NCBI RefSeq assembly: GCF_019968905.1
Contig: NZ_CP079946.1
Location: forward strand, 9,273,356 to 9,337,355
DNA from: Corallococcus sp. EGB
Lineage (GTDB): Bacteria; Myxococcota; Myxococcia; Myxococcales; Myxococcaceae
Direction: 5' to 3'
DNA: 64,000 bases
Shown here one piece after another: positions 40,596 to 50,357 of the stretch. The position numbers and the translations under genes are program-made. Every line of letters begins with the position of its first letter. Position 1 is the stretch's first letter. The notes beneath the pieces were generated by a model. The model saw only the letters and a program-made list of their open reading frames with translations. It had not been told where the DNA came from and did not search any database.

Positions 40596-41018
40596 TCAGC
40601 GCAGCAGCTGCTGGTGCCCGTCGTGGTTGGTGTGGTCCTGGTTCTCGCCAATGCCGCCGCGCTGGTTCTCGCGGCCGAAGGTGGACAGGAACACGCCCTG
40701 CGCGCTGCTCGCGTACTGGTACGGCCGGCCCCAGGGGTCCCGGGGCACTTCGGGGAGGTAGCCGGGCACCAGCAGCGCGTCCAGGTTCCCCTCCTCCGGC
40801 AGCTGCCCCCCGTGGTCCGCCCGGTAGCGCTCCAGCGCGTCCTGGATGAGGCTGAAGTCCGCGTGGATGCGCTCGGCCTGCTCGGGGTCGCGGCGCCGGA
40901 AGGCGGCGGTGACCACCAGGGCCACGATGAGCGCCAGCCCGAACACCACCGCCACCCAGGGGAGCGGCGAGCGGCGGGACCTGTCGGAAGCGGCGGACGG
41001 GGAGGAGGTGGCGGCCAT
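40596..41018 (-). CDS. GspG-like membrane protein without prepilin signal
   Basis: This 140-residue protein has one membrane helix (LPWVAVVFGLALIVALVVTA) and then a domain matching the C-terminal part of the type II secretion major pseudopilin: LERYRADHGGQLPEEGNLDA, a PGYLPEVPRDPWGRPYQYAS segment and a GIGENQDHTNHD loop that in GspG binds calcium. The G-F-T-L-I-E-type prepilin cleavage site is missing, so it cannot be processed as a pseudopilin. It follows the cyclase gene at 41039 on the same strand after 20 bases and is probably co-transcribed with it. Confidence 0.8.
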   Translation of the reverse strand: MAATSSPSAASDRSRRSPLPWVAVVFGLALIVALVVTAAFRRRDPEQAERIHADFSLIQDALERYRADHGGQLPEEGNLDALLVPGYLPEVPRDPWGRPYQYASSAQGVFLSTFGRENQRGGIGENQDHTNHDGHQQLLR

Positions 41019-41038
41019 GGCCCGCCCACCCTATCGCG

Positions 41039-42499
41039 TCAGAGCGCGCGGTAAAGCGGCACCGGTTGCTGCTTGCCCTTCAAGCGCACCGGCGGCAGGT
41101 CCTCGAAGGCGTTCTCGTTGGCGTCCACCAGCTCGCGCGTGCGCTCGCCCACCAGGATCTCCCCCGGTCCGGCCAGCGCGCACAGCCGGGCGGCCACGTT
41201 CACCGCGTCGCCAATGCACGTGTACTCGGCCCGCAGCGCGCTGCCGATGTTCCCGGACACCACCACACCCGAGTTCAGCCCCACGCCCAGCTCCAGCACC
41301 AGGGGCCGCCCCTCGCGGCCGTGGGCCACCCACTCGGCCTCCGCCACGGCGCGCAGCTCCGCCACGGCCTCCATCATCATCTTCGCGCACTGCAGGCCCC
41401 GGAGCGCGTCATCCGGGCGGCCCACCGGCGCGCCGAAGACGGCCATCAGCCCGTCGCCCAGGAACTTGTCCAGCGTGCCGCCGCAGGTGAGCACCGCGTC
41501 CGACAGCCGGCCCAGCACCTGGTTGAGCACCGCCACCACCTGCTCGGGCGGGAGGCTCTCCGCCAGGCCGGTGAAGTTGCGGATGTCCGCGAACAGCACC
41601 GTCACCTCGCGCTTCTCACCGGCGAGCACCGCCGCGTCCGCGCTCTTGAGGATCTCCTCCACCACCGCGTCGGAGGTGTAGCGCGCGAACAGCCGGCGCA
41701 TGCGCTCGGTCTCGTCCGTGCGGCGCACCACGCTCTCGATGCGCGCCGCCAGCTCGTCCAGGGACGCGGACTTGTTCACGTAGTCGTCCGCGCCCGCGCG
41801 CAGGCCGCGCACGCGCTCCGCCTCGCGGTCGTTGGCGGTGAGCATGATGACGGGGATGGCGCTGCGCGGGCCCTCCTTCAGCCGCCGGCACAGCTCCACG
41901 CCGTCCAGCCCCGGCATCTCCAGGTCGCTCAGCACGATGGCCGGCTGCAGCCGCCCCATGCCCTCCAGCGCCTCGTACGGGTCCTGGAAGCAGAGGACCT
42001 CGTAGCCCAGCGCCACCAGCCCCTCCTGCACGAACGCGCACGCGAGCGGGCTGTCGTCCACCACCACCACGCGGCGGCGCCCCTCCGTCGCGGGGCGCGG
42101 CAGGTCCTGCCGGCCGACGATGCGGTTCTGCACGCCCAGCGCTTCGTAGATCTGCTTGTACGTGCAGTGGCCCAGCTCGACGAGGATCTCCCCCAGCCGC
42201 CGCCCGTCGCGCCGCTGCCGCGCCAGCGCTTCATCCAGCTGCGCGAGCGTCACGTACTTGAGCCCCACCAGCAGCTCACCCAGGGGCGGCTGCGCGGGCC
42301 CCTTCTCCTGGTTCAAGCCCAGGGCCTCTCCCAATGCGTCCTGGATCTGCTCGCGCGACACGTAGCCCAGGGAGATGAGCGCCTCGCCCACGCGCTGTCC
42401 GGTGAGGGCCTGCAGCGCGAGCGCCTCCTGCACCTGCCCCGGCGTGACGACACCCAACTTGAGCAGCAGCTCACCGAAGAGGGGATTCGATGCACTCAC
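41039..42499 (-). CDS. MshEN-MshEN-receiver-adenylate cyclase hybrid
   Basis: This 486-residue protein has four halves of the MshEN-type motif. They are [18 protein letters not shown] and [18 protein letters not shown] (domain 1, about 7-60), then [18 protein letters not shown] and [18 protein letters not shown] (domain 2, about 72-125). A receiver domain (142-260, Asp192) follows, then a class III cyclase (about 300-486) with both metal aspartates (LFADIRNF and [12 protein letters not shown]), lysine-type specificity and [11 protein letters not shown]. MshEN domains bind cyclic di-GMP in other proteins, so this would couple c-di-GMP and phosphorylation to cAMP. The GTG at 42499 has GGAGG 7 bases upstream. 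Confidence 0.92.
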   Translation of the reverse strand: MSASNPLFGELLLKLGVVTPGQVQEALALQALTGQRVGEALISLGYVSREQIQDALGEALGLNQEKGPAQPPLGELLVGLKYVTLAQLDEALARQRRDGRRLGEILVELGHCTYKQIYEALGVQNRIVGRQDLPRPATEGRRRVVVVDDSPLACAFVQEGLVALGYEVLCFQDPYEALEGMGRLQPAIVLSDLEMPGLDGVELCRRLKEGPRSAIPVIMLTANDREAERVRGLRAGADDYVNKSASLDELAARIESVVRRTDETERMRRLFARYTSDAVVEEILKSADAAVLAGEKREVTVLFADIRNFTGLAESLPPEQVVAVLNQVLGRLSDAVLTCGGTLDKFLGDGLMAVFGAPVGRPDDALRGLQCAKMMMEAVAELRAVAEAEWVAHGREGRPLVLELGVGLNSGVVVSGNIGSALRAEYTCIGDAVNVAARLCALAGPGEILVGERTRELVDANENAFEDLPPVRLKGKQQPVPLYRAL

Positions 42500-42695
42500 G
42501 CGGCAGCCTCCGTCGCACACCCATCGGCGGAGCGTAGCGCAACGCGGACCGCGGCGAACCCCTCACGCTGGTTCCCCCTCTCCCACGTCCCCTCTTCGGA
42601 CCGTCCGCCACGCGCGCCCCAACCCGCGCGGTGCTCCTGCCCGGCCGCGTCAGCTCGAGGACCGCCGCCAGGCCCTCCGTGGAGGAGTGATTTCG

Positions 42696-43823
42696 TCAGG
42701 GCAGGACCACGCGTCCGACGGCGAGGAGGATCTCCAGGACGATCAACGCGACGATCATCACTTCGAGGATGTGCGACCGGTCGATGTCGACCTCGCCCTT
42801 GAGCAGGCCATAGGTCTGCGCGAGCAGCTGCTGCTTGCGCGTGACGGAGGCCTGCCACGCGGGGATGCGCAGGCGGCGCACGGCGCCCTCGTAGACCTTG
42901 GCCAGGTAGAAGTCGCCAATGATTTTCAGGCTGTTCTCCACCCGCTCCACGAACTCGTTGAGGTCCACGAGCGTGCCCAGCGTCTCGCGCGCGAGGTTGC
43001 GGTACGGGCTGCGGAACAGCGTGAGCCAGCCGGGCTTGCGCTTCTGCACCTCGTCGTGGATGCGCGTGATGTGCTTGTCCAAGCGCTCGTCGTAGTAGCG
43101 GAACTCCAACAGCTGCGCGTTGGCGATCTCCAGCAGGTCCGGGATGTCGCGCGAGCCGGACGGCTCATAGACGAACGCGCTGTTCCAGTCCACGACGACC
43201 AGGTCGTGGGCCGTGTAGCTGAAGCGCACCTGGGTGACGGCCTCGCGCTCGCGCGGCGCGAGCTCCGCGGCGGTGCTCTCTCCCAGGAGCAGCCGCGCGA
43301 TGTCCCCGCGCTGGAACAGCTCCTCCGCGGACGGCTGGCCCTGGATGTGCTCGGCGAAGATGACGGTGTAGCTCTCGCTCTGGTCCCAGAGGTGCGGCCC
43401 CTGCACGGCGGCGGAGATGGTGCGGCGCACGCCCTCCACCAGCTCCCGCGCCAGCTCCTCCAGCGCCTGGCTGTCGTAGAGCTCGTCCGCGACCTGCGTG
43501 AGCACCTCCCAGGTGGTCCCGGACGCGACGGGGACGCGCAGGATGATGGACGCGGCGCCGTGGTCGAACAGGCGCGCGGTGGCGTCCACCGTGACGGGGC
43601 CGCCGCGCAGGGCCAGGGGCCTGCGGCCCAGCTCATAGGCCACGGGCGGGTTGGGCAGCTGGATGTACTGGCTGTTCTCGCGCGACAGCTTCAAGCGGCG
43701 CGAGTCCTCCGTCAGCGCCTTGCGCGCGCGCTCCAGGTCGATCTCCTCCGCGATGTCGAACGTGCGGTAGCAGAGGATGTAGGCCTGTTCGAAGAGCAGC
43801 GGCACTCCGGCGGACACGGACAT
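42696..43823 (-). CDS. RMND1/DUF155-like membrane-anchored protein
   Basis: This 375-residue protein has an N-terminal alpha/beta region beginning LLFEQAYILCYRTFDIAEEI. Then come LVVVDWNSAFVYEP, a long helical segment starting LLEIANAQLLEFRYYDERL, a helix with FVERVENSLKIIGDFYLAKV, and a single C-terminal membrane helix (LEVMIVALIVLEILLAV). The helical part plus the closing LExxIVxLIxxEx helix resembles the RMND1/DUF155 family, whose mitochondrial members support organellar translation. The family assignment is by pattern only. It is followed by the cyclase gene after 196 bases. The start at 43823 lies after GCGGACACGG. Confidence 0.7.
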   Translation of the reverse strand: MSVSAGVPLLFEQAYILCYRTFDIAEEIDLERARKALTEDSRRLKLSRENSQYIQLPNPPVAYELGRRPLALRGGPVTVDATARLFDHGAASIILRVPVASGTTWEVLTQVADELYDSQALEELARELVEGVRRTISAAVQGPHLWDQSESYTVIFAEHIQGQPSAEELFQRGDIARLLLGESTAAELAPREREAVTQVRFSYTAHDLVVVDWNSAFVYEPSGSRDIPDLLEIANAQLLEFRYYDERLDKHITRIHDEVQKRKPGWLTLFRSPYRNLARETLGTLVDLNEFVERVENSLKIIGDFYLAKVYEGAVRRLRIPAWQASVTRKQQLLAQTYGLLKGEVDIDRSHILEVMIVALIVLEILLAVGRVVLP

Positions 43824-43836
43824 GGTGCGCGGAAGC

Positions 43837-44397
43837 CTACTCCGCGATGTCCTCCCACAAGACGCGAAGTTCCAGCGCGAGCGCCTCGAATGGTTCCGCG
43901 TGGACGGTCTGCGCGTCCTCGTACGTCCCCAACAGCAGGTAGTGGCCACCTTCCAGACGGAAGACCTCCAGCGTGTACTGGAGCGGGTCCACCAACCAGA
44001 CGTGCTTCACACCCTCGCGGGCATAGACGGGCAGCTTCCGGAACCGGTCCAGCCGCGACGTGGACGGAGACAGCACCTCGCATACCCAGTCTGGCGCCAT
44101 CTGGATGCCCACGACGTCAGGCACCCTGGGCATCCGCTCCCGGCGCCAACCCGCGATGTCCGGGACCAGGACGTCCTTGCCCAGGTGCAGCTCCGGCTCG
44201 AACAGGAAGTGCCACCCTCCAGGCCCCCCGCGGCCCCTGCCGAAGGGGTTGTTCAGCTCGGTGACGAGCTGAACCGCCGCGAGCGAGTGCCGCGATGCCG
44301 GCCGGGGACTCGCGTACAGCTCCCCGTTGACGAGCTCCCCCACCTGATTTCGAGGGAGTGCTTCCAGGTCGGCGTAGGTGGCGGGCTTTCGGGTCAT
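43837..44397 (-). CDS. Uma2-family (DUF820) endonuclease-fold protein
   Basis: This 186-residue protein shows the Uma2 pattern: LVNGELYASPRPASRHSLA at the N terminus, VLVPDIAGWRRERMP with the metal aspartate, APDWVCEVLSPSTSRLD with the PD-(D/E)XK glutamate, and REGVKHVWLVDP. The PD-(D/E)XK core looks intact, yet no biological role is established for most members of this family. The start at 44397 gives the usual MTRKPATYADLEALP opening. It lies 13 bases upstream of the RMND1-like gene on the same strand. Confidence 0.9.
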   Translation of the reverse strand: MTRKPATYADLEALPRNQVGELVNGELYASPRPASRHSLAAVQLVTELNNPFGRGRGGPGGWHFLFEPELHLGKDVLVPDIAGWRRERMPRVPDVVGIQMAPDWVCEVLSPSTSRLDRFRKLPVYAREGVKHVWLVDPLQYTLEVFRLEGGHYLLLGTYEDAQTVHAEPFEALALELRVLWEDIAE

Positions 44398-44522
44398 CGC
44401 TGGGACGAGGAACCTAGCAGGTAGGGACATGCCCGGACACTCTCATGCCCGTCTGACACGTGTACCCCGGCGGACGGGAGCCCCGGAAGGCCCCCGGCCT
44501 GAAACATTGCCGGATGTTTCAC

Positions 44523-44699
44523 TCAGTCTCCGCCGCCCTCGGGCAGCTTGATGCCAATGCCACCCGGGCCAGGGCCGTCCTCCGGCAGGTTGCCAATGCG
44601 GCCGGGCGTGGGGACGGGGCGGTCTCCCGCCTGACGCTTGTTCTTCTGTTCGTCTTCTGGAAGCTGCGGTTCCTTCCGGGGGCTGTCGTGCTCACCCAT
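44523..44699 (-). CDS. Small Pro/Gly-rich protein
   Basis: This is a 58-residue open frame beginning MGEHDSPRKEPQLPEDEQKN and ending GIGIKLPEGGGD. It is supported by an excellent ribosome binding site, AAGGAG five bases before the ATG. The protein is hydrophilic, has the twice-used phrase IxxLPEDG / IKLPEGG, and looks disordered. A frame in another register covers the same bases but is Arg/Thr/Ala-rich with no good start. The function is unknown. It is probably a single gene. Confidence 0.6.
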   Translation of the reverse strand: MGEHDSPRKEPQLPEDEQKNKRQAGDRPVPTPGRIGNLPEDGPGPGGIGIKLPEGGGD

Positions 44700-44827
44700 G
44701 GCGGCTCCTTCGCGAGTTGAGAGGGTTTGACCTCTCCCAAGCTAGGGAGCCCGTGCCCCGGCTGGCACCCCGCCCCTGCCGGCCCGCGGAGCATGCGGGG
44801 ACACGGGCGGGCGCGAACCGAAGCGCC

Positions 44828-45706
44828 TCAGGGGGCCCGGGGCTTCGCGGGCGGCGTCAGCGACGTGCGCACGTCCCACAGCTCCGGGAAGAAGCGCAGG
44901 TCCAGCGCCTTGCGCAGGAAGCCCACGCCCGACGAGCCGCCCGTGCCCTGCTTGAAGCCGATGATGCGCATCACCGTCATCATGTGCCGGTAGCGCCAGA
45001 GCTGGAACCGCTCCTCCGTGTCCACCAGCTTCTCGCACATCTCATACGCGTCCCAGTGCTTCTCGGTGTCCTCGTAGATGCGGCGGAACACCTCCATCAC
45101 CTGGGCGCTCTTCTCATACGGCTGACGCCAGTCGCGCTCCACGTGGCTTCTGGGGATGTCGTGGCCCATGCGCGCCAGGTGGCGCAGGAACTCGTCGTAG
45201 ATGCCCGGAGACTCCAGCAGGCGCTCCAGCTCCGCGTGCACGCCCTGCACGTGCTTGAAGGGCCCCAGCGCCGCCTCGTCCTTGTTGCCCAGGAGGAACT
45301 CCAGCGCGCGGTACTGGAAGCTCTGGAAGCCGGACGCGTGCCCCAGCGTGTCGCGGAACTCCAGGTACTCGTTGGGCGTGAGCGTCTCCAGCACGCTCCA
45401 CTGTTCGAAGAGCATCCGCTGGATGTGCGCGACGCGCGCGAAGATCTTGAAGGACGGCTCCAGCCGGTCCGCCTGGATGTAGCGGATACAGGCGGACAGC
45501 TCGTGGATGAGCAGCTTCATCCACAGCTCGCTCGTCTGATGCTGGACGATGAACAGCAGCTCGTCGTGATGCGGCGGCTGCGAACGGGGCACCTGCGCGG
45601 ACAGGAGGCGGTCCAGCTGCAGATAATCGCCATAGGTCGTCCGTCCCGCGAGGTCCGTGACGATTCCTGGCTCCAGGTCGCGTTTGTTCATGGCCCGGGC
45701 ACTCAT
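44828..45706 (-). CDS. kynA: Tryptophan 2,3-dioxygenase
   Basis: This 292-residue heme enzyme opens the indole ring of tryptophan to form N-formylkynurenine, the first step of the kynurenine pathway. Family marks are [13 protein letters not shown] at the N terminus, [36 protein letters not shown], and the heme-histidine and substrate-binding end [15 protein letters not shown] with [11 protein letters not shown]. The start at 45706 has GAGGGGG upstream; a downstream ATG at 45691 is possible. It is a lone gene with no kynurenine hydrolase visible beside it. Confidence 0.96.
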   Translation of the reverse strand: MSARAMNKRDLEPGIVTDLAGRTTYGDYLQLDRLLSAQVPRSQPPHHDELLFIVQHQTSELWMKLLIHELSACIRYIQADRLEPSFKIFARVAHIQRMLFEQWSVLETLTPNEYLEFRDTLGHASGFQSFQYRALEFLLGNKDEAALGPFKHVQGVHAELERLLESPGIYDEFLRHLARMGHDIPRSHVERDWRQPYEKSAQVMEVFRRIYEDTEKHWDAYEMCEKLVDTEERFQLWRYRHMMTVMRIIGFKQGTGGSSGVGFLRKALDLRFFPELWDVRTSLTPPAKPRAP

Positions 45707-45836
45707 GCACACCAACCCCCTCGCGGCGCAAGCACATCCTCCGCGCGGTCAATCCAGCCACGTGCTTCCTGACGGAAGGACGGGGTCCACCTCTGCCCGG
45801 GCCGGGGCAACCCACAGCTACTGCACCGCGAAGAAC

Positions 45837-46361
45837 TCAGCCGTTCTTCTGAGCGGCTTCCGCCAGCGCCTTGGAGGCGGCGCGGCCACGCGGCAGCTTG
45901 ATGTCCTCCACGCTGTTGGGGTTGGCGTAGTCCGCCCACTCCGCCGGACGGCGGTTGGTCTTCTCCAGCATGCGCAGCTTCTGGTAGTGCGCGGCGCAGT
46001 AGCCCTTGGTGCGGCTGGGCTTGCCGCAGCCCTTGATGGCGCACTCGCGGGCGCCGCCCTCCACCGCCGCCGGCTTGCGGCCCCGGCGCTTGCCACCCGC
46101 CGCCGCCACCACCGGCGCGCTCACCACCGCGCGGCCCGGGCGACCCACGGGACGACGACCGGCCTTGCCCGCCGCGGGCGCGTTCGCACCGAAGAGGGGA
46201 CCCACCACCTGCGCCAGGGGCGCCAGGCGCTCGGCCACGCTGCGCAGCGCATCCAGGTCCGCCGTGCCCGACTCCAGACGAGACACCACGTCGCGCAGGG
46301 GCTTGAGCTGGACTTCAATCTCGTTGCGAATCATCTCGCGGAACGCCTTGTCAACTGACAT
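45837..46361 (-). CDS. AT-hook and zinc-finger protein (paralogue B)
   Basis: This 174-residue protein has the same layout as the protein at 407-1069. It has a helical N terminus (REMIRNEIEVQLKPLRDVV), a basic middle with AT-hook cores RRPVGRPGRA (69-78) and KRRGRKPAA (91-99), and the finger C107-x4-C112-x9-C122-x2-H125 in the context GYCAAHYQKLR. The C terminus shares NRRPAEWAD with the TGRRPEAWVD of paralogue A. The ATG at 46361 matches the start of the paralogue. A DNA-binding nucleoid or regulatory role is inferred. Confidence 0.87.
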   Translation of the reverse strand: MSVDKAFREMIRNEIEVQLKPLRDVVSRLESGTADLDALRSVAERLAPLAQVVGPLFGANAPAAGKAGRRPVGRPGRAVVSAPVVAAAGGKRRGRKPAAVEGGARECAIKGCGKPSRTKGYCAAHYQKLRMLEKTNRRPAEWADYANPNSVEDIKLPRGRAASKALAEAAQKNG

Positions 46362-46541
46362 TTCTAACAATCCTCGGTTTAAGGGGGGAGCATTGCCTTG
46401 GCGTGAACCGGCACGCCGGACTACCAATACCTTCCAGAAAGGCATTTGTCGAAGGAAGCGATAAAAAGTTGTGACGCCGCTGCGTATCAGCAGGCGTGAA
46501 AGGCCCGGGAAATGGGGCCCGGCGGCGCTTTCAGGCGCTTC

Positions 46542-47039
46542 TCAGGCATCCCAATGCAGGGGTTCCAACAACGCTCCGCGACCCGAGGCCGGGGGTTGCA
46601 GGGAGCGCTCCAGCAGTTCCTCGTACGTCAGTGCGAGGTCGTATCCCAGTTCCTCCAGTTCGTCGGAGTCCAGGGCCGTGGACAGGCGGGGGAGCACGCC
46701 ATGTTCGGTGGCCTGCACATGCGCCACGACCTGGTCCGTGAGTGTGAAGAGGCGGGCCTGCCAGTCGACGCCGCGAGGTGTCAGCTCCTGCAATTCCTCC
46801 ATCAACTCACGCAGGGTGAGGTGGTCCTCGGCCTCCTCGCGGGCGCGGGCGCGGCCCTCCACGCGCGTCAGCAGCGGCTGGATGCAGCGTTCCTCCAGAC
46901 GGGAGTGCTGACGCAGCAGGCGGGCCAGGGCCTCCTGAGCGGACGCCACCTCCTCCGCGTCCGGCTCCGAAGCCAGCCGCTCCAGCAGTTCCTCCAGTTC
47001 ACGGTGTTGTTGCAGGAGGATGTCGAAAGGGCCGGCCAT
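46542..47039 (-). CDS. Hemerythrin-like HHE domain protein
   Basis: This 165-residue four-helix protein has the di-iron ligand pattern of hemerythrin HHE domains: LQQHRELEELLERL, then LRQHSRLEERCIQPLL (H-x3-E), EDHLTLRELMEEL and VVAHVQATEHGVLPRL (H-x4-E). Such proteins sense or carry O2 or NO, or store iron. The start is ATG 47039; an ATG at 47051 would add four residues. It is divergent from the acyltransferase gene, with 175 bases between them. Confidence 0.9.
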   Translation of the reverse strand: MAGPFDILLQQHRELEELLERLASEPDAEEVASAQEALARLLRQHSRLEERCIQPLLTRVEGRARAREEAEDHLTLRELMEELQELTPRGVDWQARLFTLTDQVVAHVQATEHGVLPRLSTALDSDELEELGYDLALTYEELLERSLQPPASGRGALLEPLHWDA

Positions 47040-47214
47040 GAACCCAAGCATCGTCACGGCCCCGAGGGCGGACAACCGCACCCCGTCTCCCGCCGCGAAA
47101 GGCAGCCTGCTGGCGTGCATGCCCTTTTCCGGTGACGGCGGCGGTGGAGCCCCTGCCCGGTCGCCTGGTGCCAGGGGTGCCCGCGGGCGGGGGCGGCCGC
47201 ATCTTGGCTGCACC

Positions 47215-47937
47215 GTGGCAAACCCACTCGTCAGCGTCCGGCAGGCCGTGTTCCGCTTCGCGGAGGGCGGCGCCGCCCTGTCCGCGCGCTACCACCGCGC
47301 CCGATTGATGGGAGCTGAACATCTGCCCAGACATGGGCCCATGCTGCTCGTGGGCAATCATGGTGTCTGGGGATACGAGACCCCCGCCTTCTTCCACCTG
47401 CTGCACCAGGCCACGGGGCGCTATCCCCTGGGACTGGCGGAGCGGGGGTTCTTCAAGATTCCGCTCGTCCGCACGGTGCTGCCCTGGCTGGGCGGGGTGG
47501 AGGGGACGCGGGAGAACGCGCTGCGCTCGCTCCAGGAGGGGCAGCTCGTCGTCTGTTATCCGGGCGGCGCGCGGGAGACCTTCAAACGCAGTCAGGGGCG
47601 CTATCGCCTGCGGTGGGAGCGTGCGCTGGGCTTCGTCCGGCTGGCGATGCAGGCCGGGGTGCCGGTGGTCCCCTTCGCCGGCTTCGGGGTGGATGACACC
47701 TTCTTCTGGCCTCCGGACGAGGACCGGTGGTGCGTGCGCCTGGCCGCGGAGGACAAATACCGGATGCCGTTGGTGATGGGATTGGGGCCCCTGCCGCTGC
47801 CCGTTCAGCTCACCTTCGCCGTGGGTGAACCCCATGACCCACCGCCGTCGGGCGCGCCGGAGCCGCGCGTGCGGGCCTTCCGCGACCGCGTGGCCGCGAG
47901 CGTCCGGCGCCTGCTGTTGAGGGCCTGCCATGCTTGA
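47215..47937 (+). CDS. Lysophospholipid/acylglycerol acyltransferase (PlsC-like)
   Basis: This 240-residue protein of the LPLAT family, MGAT-like branch, has an active-site segment MLLVGNHGVWGYETPAF (His in place of the HX4D start), GLAERGFFKIPLVRTVLPWL, and the conserved motif VVCYPGGARETFKRS. GTG 47215 is the start because the homology begins directly after it; its ribosome binding site is weak. It overlaps the following hydrolase gene by 8 bases, so the two are coupled and probably act on the same lipid or ester pool. Confidence 0.88.
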   Translation: MANPLVSVRQAVFRFAEGGAALSARYHRARLMGAEHLPRHGPMLLVGNHGVWGYETPAFFHLLHQATGRYPLGLAERGFFKIPLVRTVLPWLGGVEGTRENALRSLQEGQLVVCYPGGARETFKRSQGRYRLRWERALGFVRLAMQAGVPVVPFAGFGVDDTFFWPPDEDRWCVRLAAEDKYRMPLVMGLGPLPLPVQLTFAVGEPHDPPPSGAPEPRVRAFRDRVAASVRRLLLRACHA

Positions 47938-48817
47938 CGCCGGCTCCACCCCCACCGTCGCATCCAAGACGAACCGCGTGCCGCCGCGGGTCCCGGACGT
48001 GGAAGACATCCAGCGAGGCTATGAGCGGCTGGACTGCGAGGAGCGGGTCATCCGGGGCACGCCGGTGCGCCTGTTCACCTTTCCGCAGGGCAACAGGGAT
48101 GTATCACGCACGGTGGTCTGTCTTCCGGGGCTGGGCGCCAGTGGCCGGTCCTTCGCGCCCATGGAGCCGCTGGCCCAGGCGTGGAACCTCCTGTTGTGGA
48201 CGCCGCCCCTGAAGACGCCCGCGACCCATACGCCGCTGCAGTGGAACCTGTCCGTGCTCAACCACCCGGAGGCGGGGCTGCCGGAGCGCTTCGCGCTGAT
48301 GGGGTCGTCCTACGGCAGCCTGCTGGCCATCGCGTATGCGTTGGAGCACCCCCAGCGGGTGAAGGCGCTGGTGCTGGTGTCGCCGGTGGCCAGCGTGCGC
48401 CGGGTGCGGCGGCTGGCGTTGACGCTGTCCACGCTGGTGCGGGCGCCCCGGCCGCTGGCGTATGTGTTCGCGCCCACGGTGGCGCGCGTGATGGGGGGCC
48501 GGTGGCTGCCGCCGGAGGGGCGGGCTGAAATCGTGCGCGAGGCCCGGCGCGTCTCATCGCTGGAGCTGATGCGCCGGCTGCGAGACATCCTGGCCGCGGA
48601 CTTCCTGCACCGGCTGGGGGAGCTGCGCGTGCCCACGCTGATCATCGAGGGCGGGCGCGACCTGCTGGTGCCGCCGGCGGCCGCGCGCGACGTGGCGGCG
48701 CACGTCCCGGGTGCCCGGCTGGAGTTCCTGGAGACAGCCAGTCACCTGCCGTACATGAGCCACCCGGAAGCGTTCAATGCCTGCGTGTCGGACTTCCTCA
48801 CGCGGCACCCTGACTGA
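47930..48817 (+). CDS. Alpha/beta hydrolase
   Basis: This 295-residue hydrolase has the nucleophile elbow MGSSYGS with Ser127, an oxyanion segment VVCLPGLGASGRS, an acid in IIEGGRDLLVPP and the catalytic histidine in ETASHLPYMSHPEAF. The substrate is unknown. It overlaps the acyltransferase by 8 bases and is followed after 37 bases by proline dehydrogenase, so an operon of four genes with the membrane protein at 49797 is likely. Confidence 0.92.
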   Translation: MLDAGSTPTVASKTNRVPPRVPDVEDIQRGYERLDCEERVIRGTPVRLFTFPQGNRDVSRTVVCLPGLGASGRSFAPMEPLAQAWNLLLWTPPLKTPATHTPLQWNLSVLNHPEAGLPERFALMGSSYGSLLAIAYALEHPQRVKALVLVSPVASVRRVRRLALTLSTLVRAPRPLAYVFAPTVARVMGGRWLPPEGRAEIVREARRVSSLELMRRLRDILAADFLHRLGELRVPTLIIEGGRDLLVPPAAARDVAAHVPGARLEFLETASHLPYMSHPEAFNACVSDFLTRHPD

Positions 48818-48854
48818 GCAGGCGTTATCTCCAGCGTCGGGGGAACACATCCAC

Positions 48855-49793
<939 letters not shown>

Positions 49794-49796
49794 GCC

Positions 49797-50303
49797 ATGA
49801 GGAATCCATACGCCGCCGCGTATGTCGCCGGGGCCGTGGGCACCGGCGCCCTGGGGGTGCTGGTCACGGTGCGCAATGCCTCACTGGGCCATCCGCCGCC
49901 CTACTCCGCGCGAGACATCGCGCGGCACGTGCTGAGCCGGGTGTTCGGGCGGAAGCTGTCCCGGCGGGAGGCGGCGGACTGGGCCTTCGCGCTGCGCGCG
50001 GGCTATGGGCCCCTCCTGGGGATGGGCTGGGGGCTGGTGCGGAGACGCATGTCGAAGTGGTCCCTGCCGCACAGCGGGGTGCTGCTGGGCCTGGGGGTGC
50101 TCGCGTTCGAGCGCATGGCCTTTCCCCTCTTCAAGGCGACGGCCGCGGAGAGCACCTGGACGCGCGCGGAGCACGTCTGGCTGTTCGCGCAGACGGCCCT
50201 GTTCGGCGTCGTGACCGAGGCGACGATGCGCTGGCTGGTGAAGGAGGAGTCCGATTCCGGAAGTGGGGCGGCCGTTCCCGGTTCCGGTCAGCCGCCCGGG
50301 TGA
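49797..50303 (+). CDS. Membrane protein
   Basis: This 168-residue protein has an N-terminal hydrophobic segment (AAAYVAGAVGTGALGVLVTV), a membrane helix around PLLGMGWGLV, GVLLGLGVLAFERMAFPLF, and VWLFAQTALFGVVTEATMRWL. It starts 4 bases after the proline dehydrogenase stop, so translation is probably coupled. It resembles small DUF1440-type membrane proteins in general layout, but I do not assign it to a family. The function is unknown. Confidence 0.8.
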   Translation: MRNPYAAAYVAGAVGTGALGVLVTVRNASLGHPPPYSARDIARHVLSRVFGRKLSRREAADWAFALRAGYGPLLGMGWGLVRRRMSKWSLPHSGVLLGLGVLAFERMAFPLFKATAAESTWTRAEHVWLFAQTALFGVVTEATMRWLVKEESDSGSGAAVPGSGQPPG

Positions 50304-50326
50304 GGTGAGCCGTCCGGCGGGGGAAG

Positions 50327-50341
50327 GCCCTGCGCCAGGGC
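50327..50341. terminator. Weak hairpin between convergent genes
   Basis: GCCCTG-CGC-CAGGGC lies between the stop of the membrane-protein gene (50303) and the stop of the TPP-enzyme gene (50358). The stem is only 6 base pairs, so this is a tentative terminator. Confidence 0.35.
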
Positions 50342-50357
50342 GCGTGAGGGCCCCACG

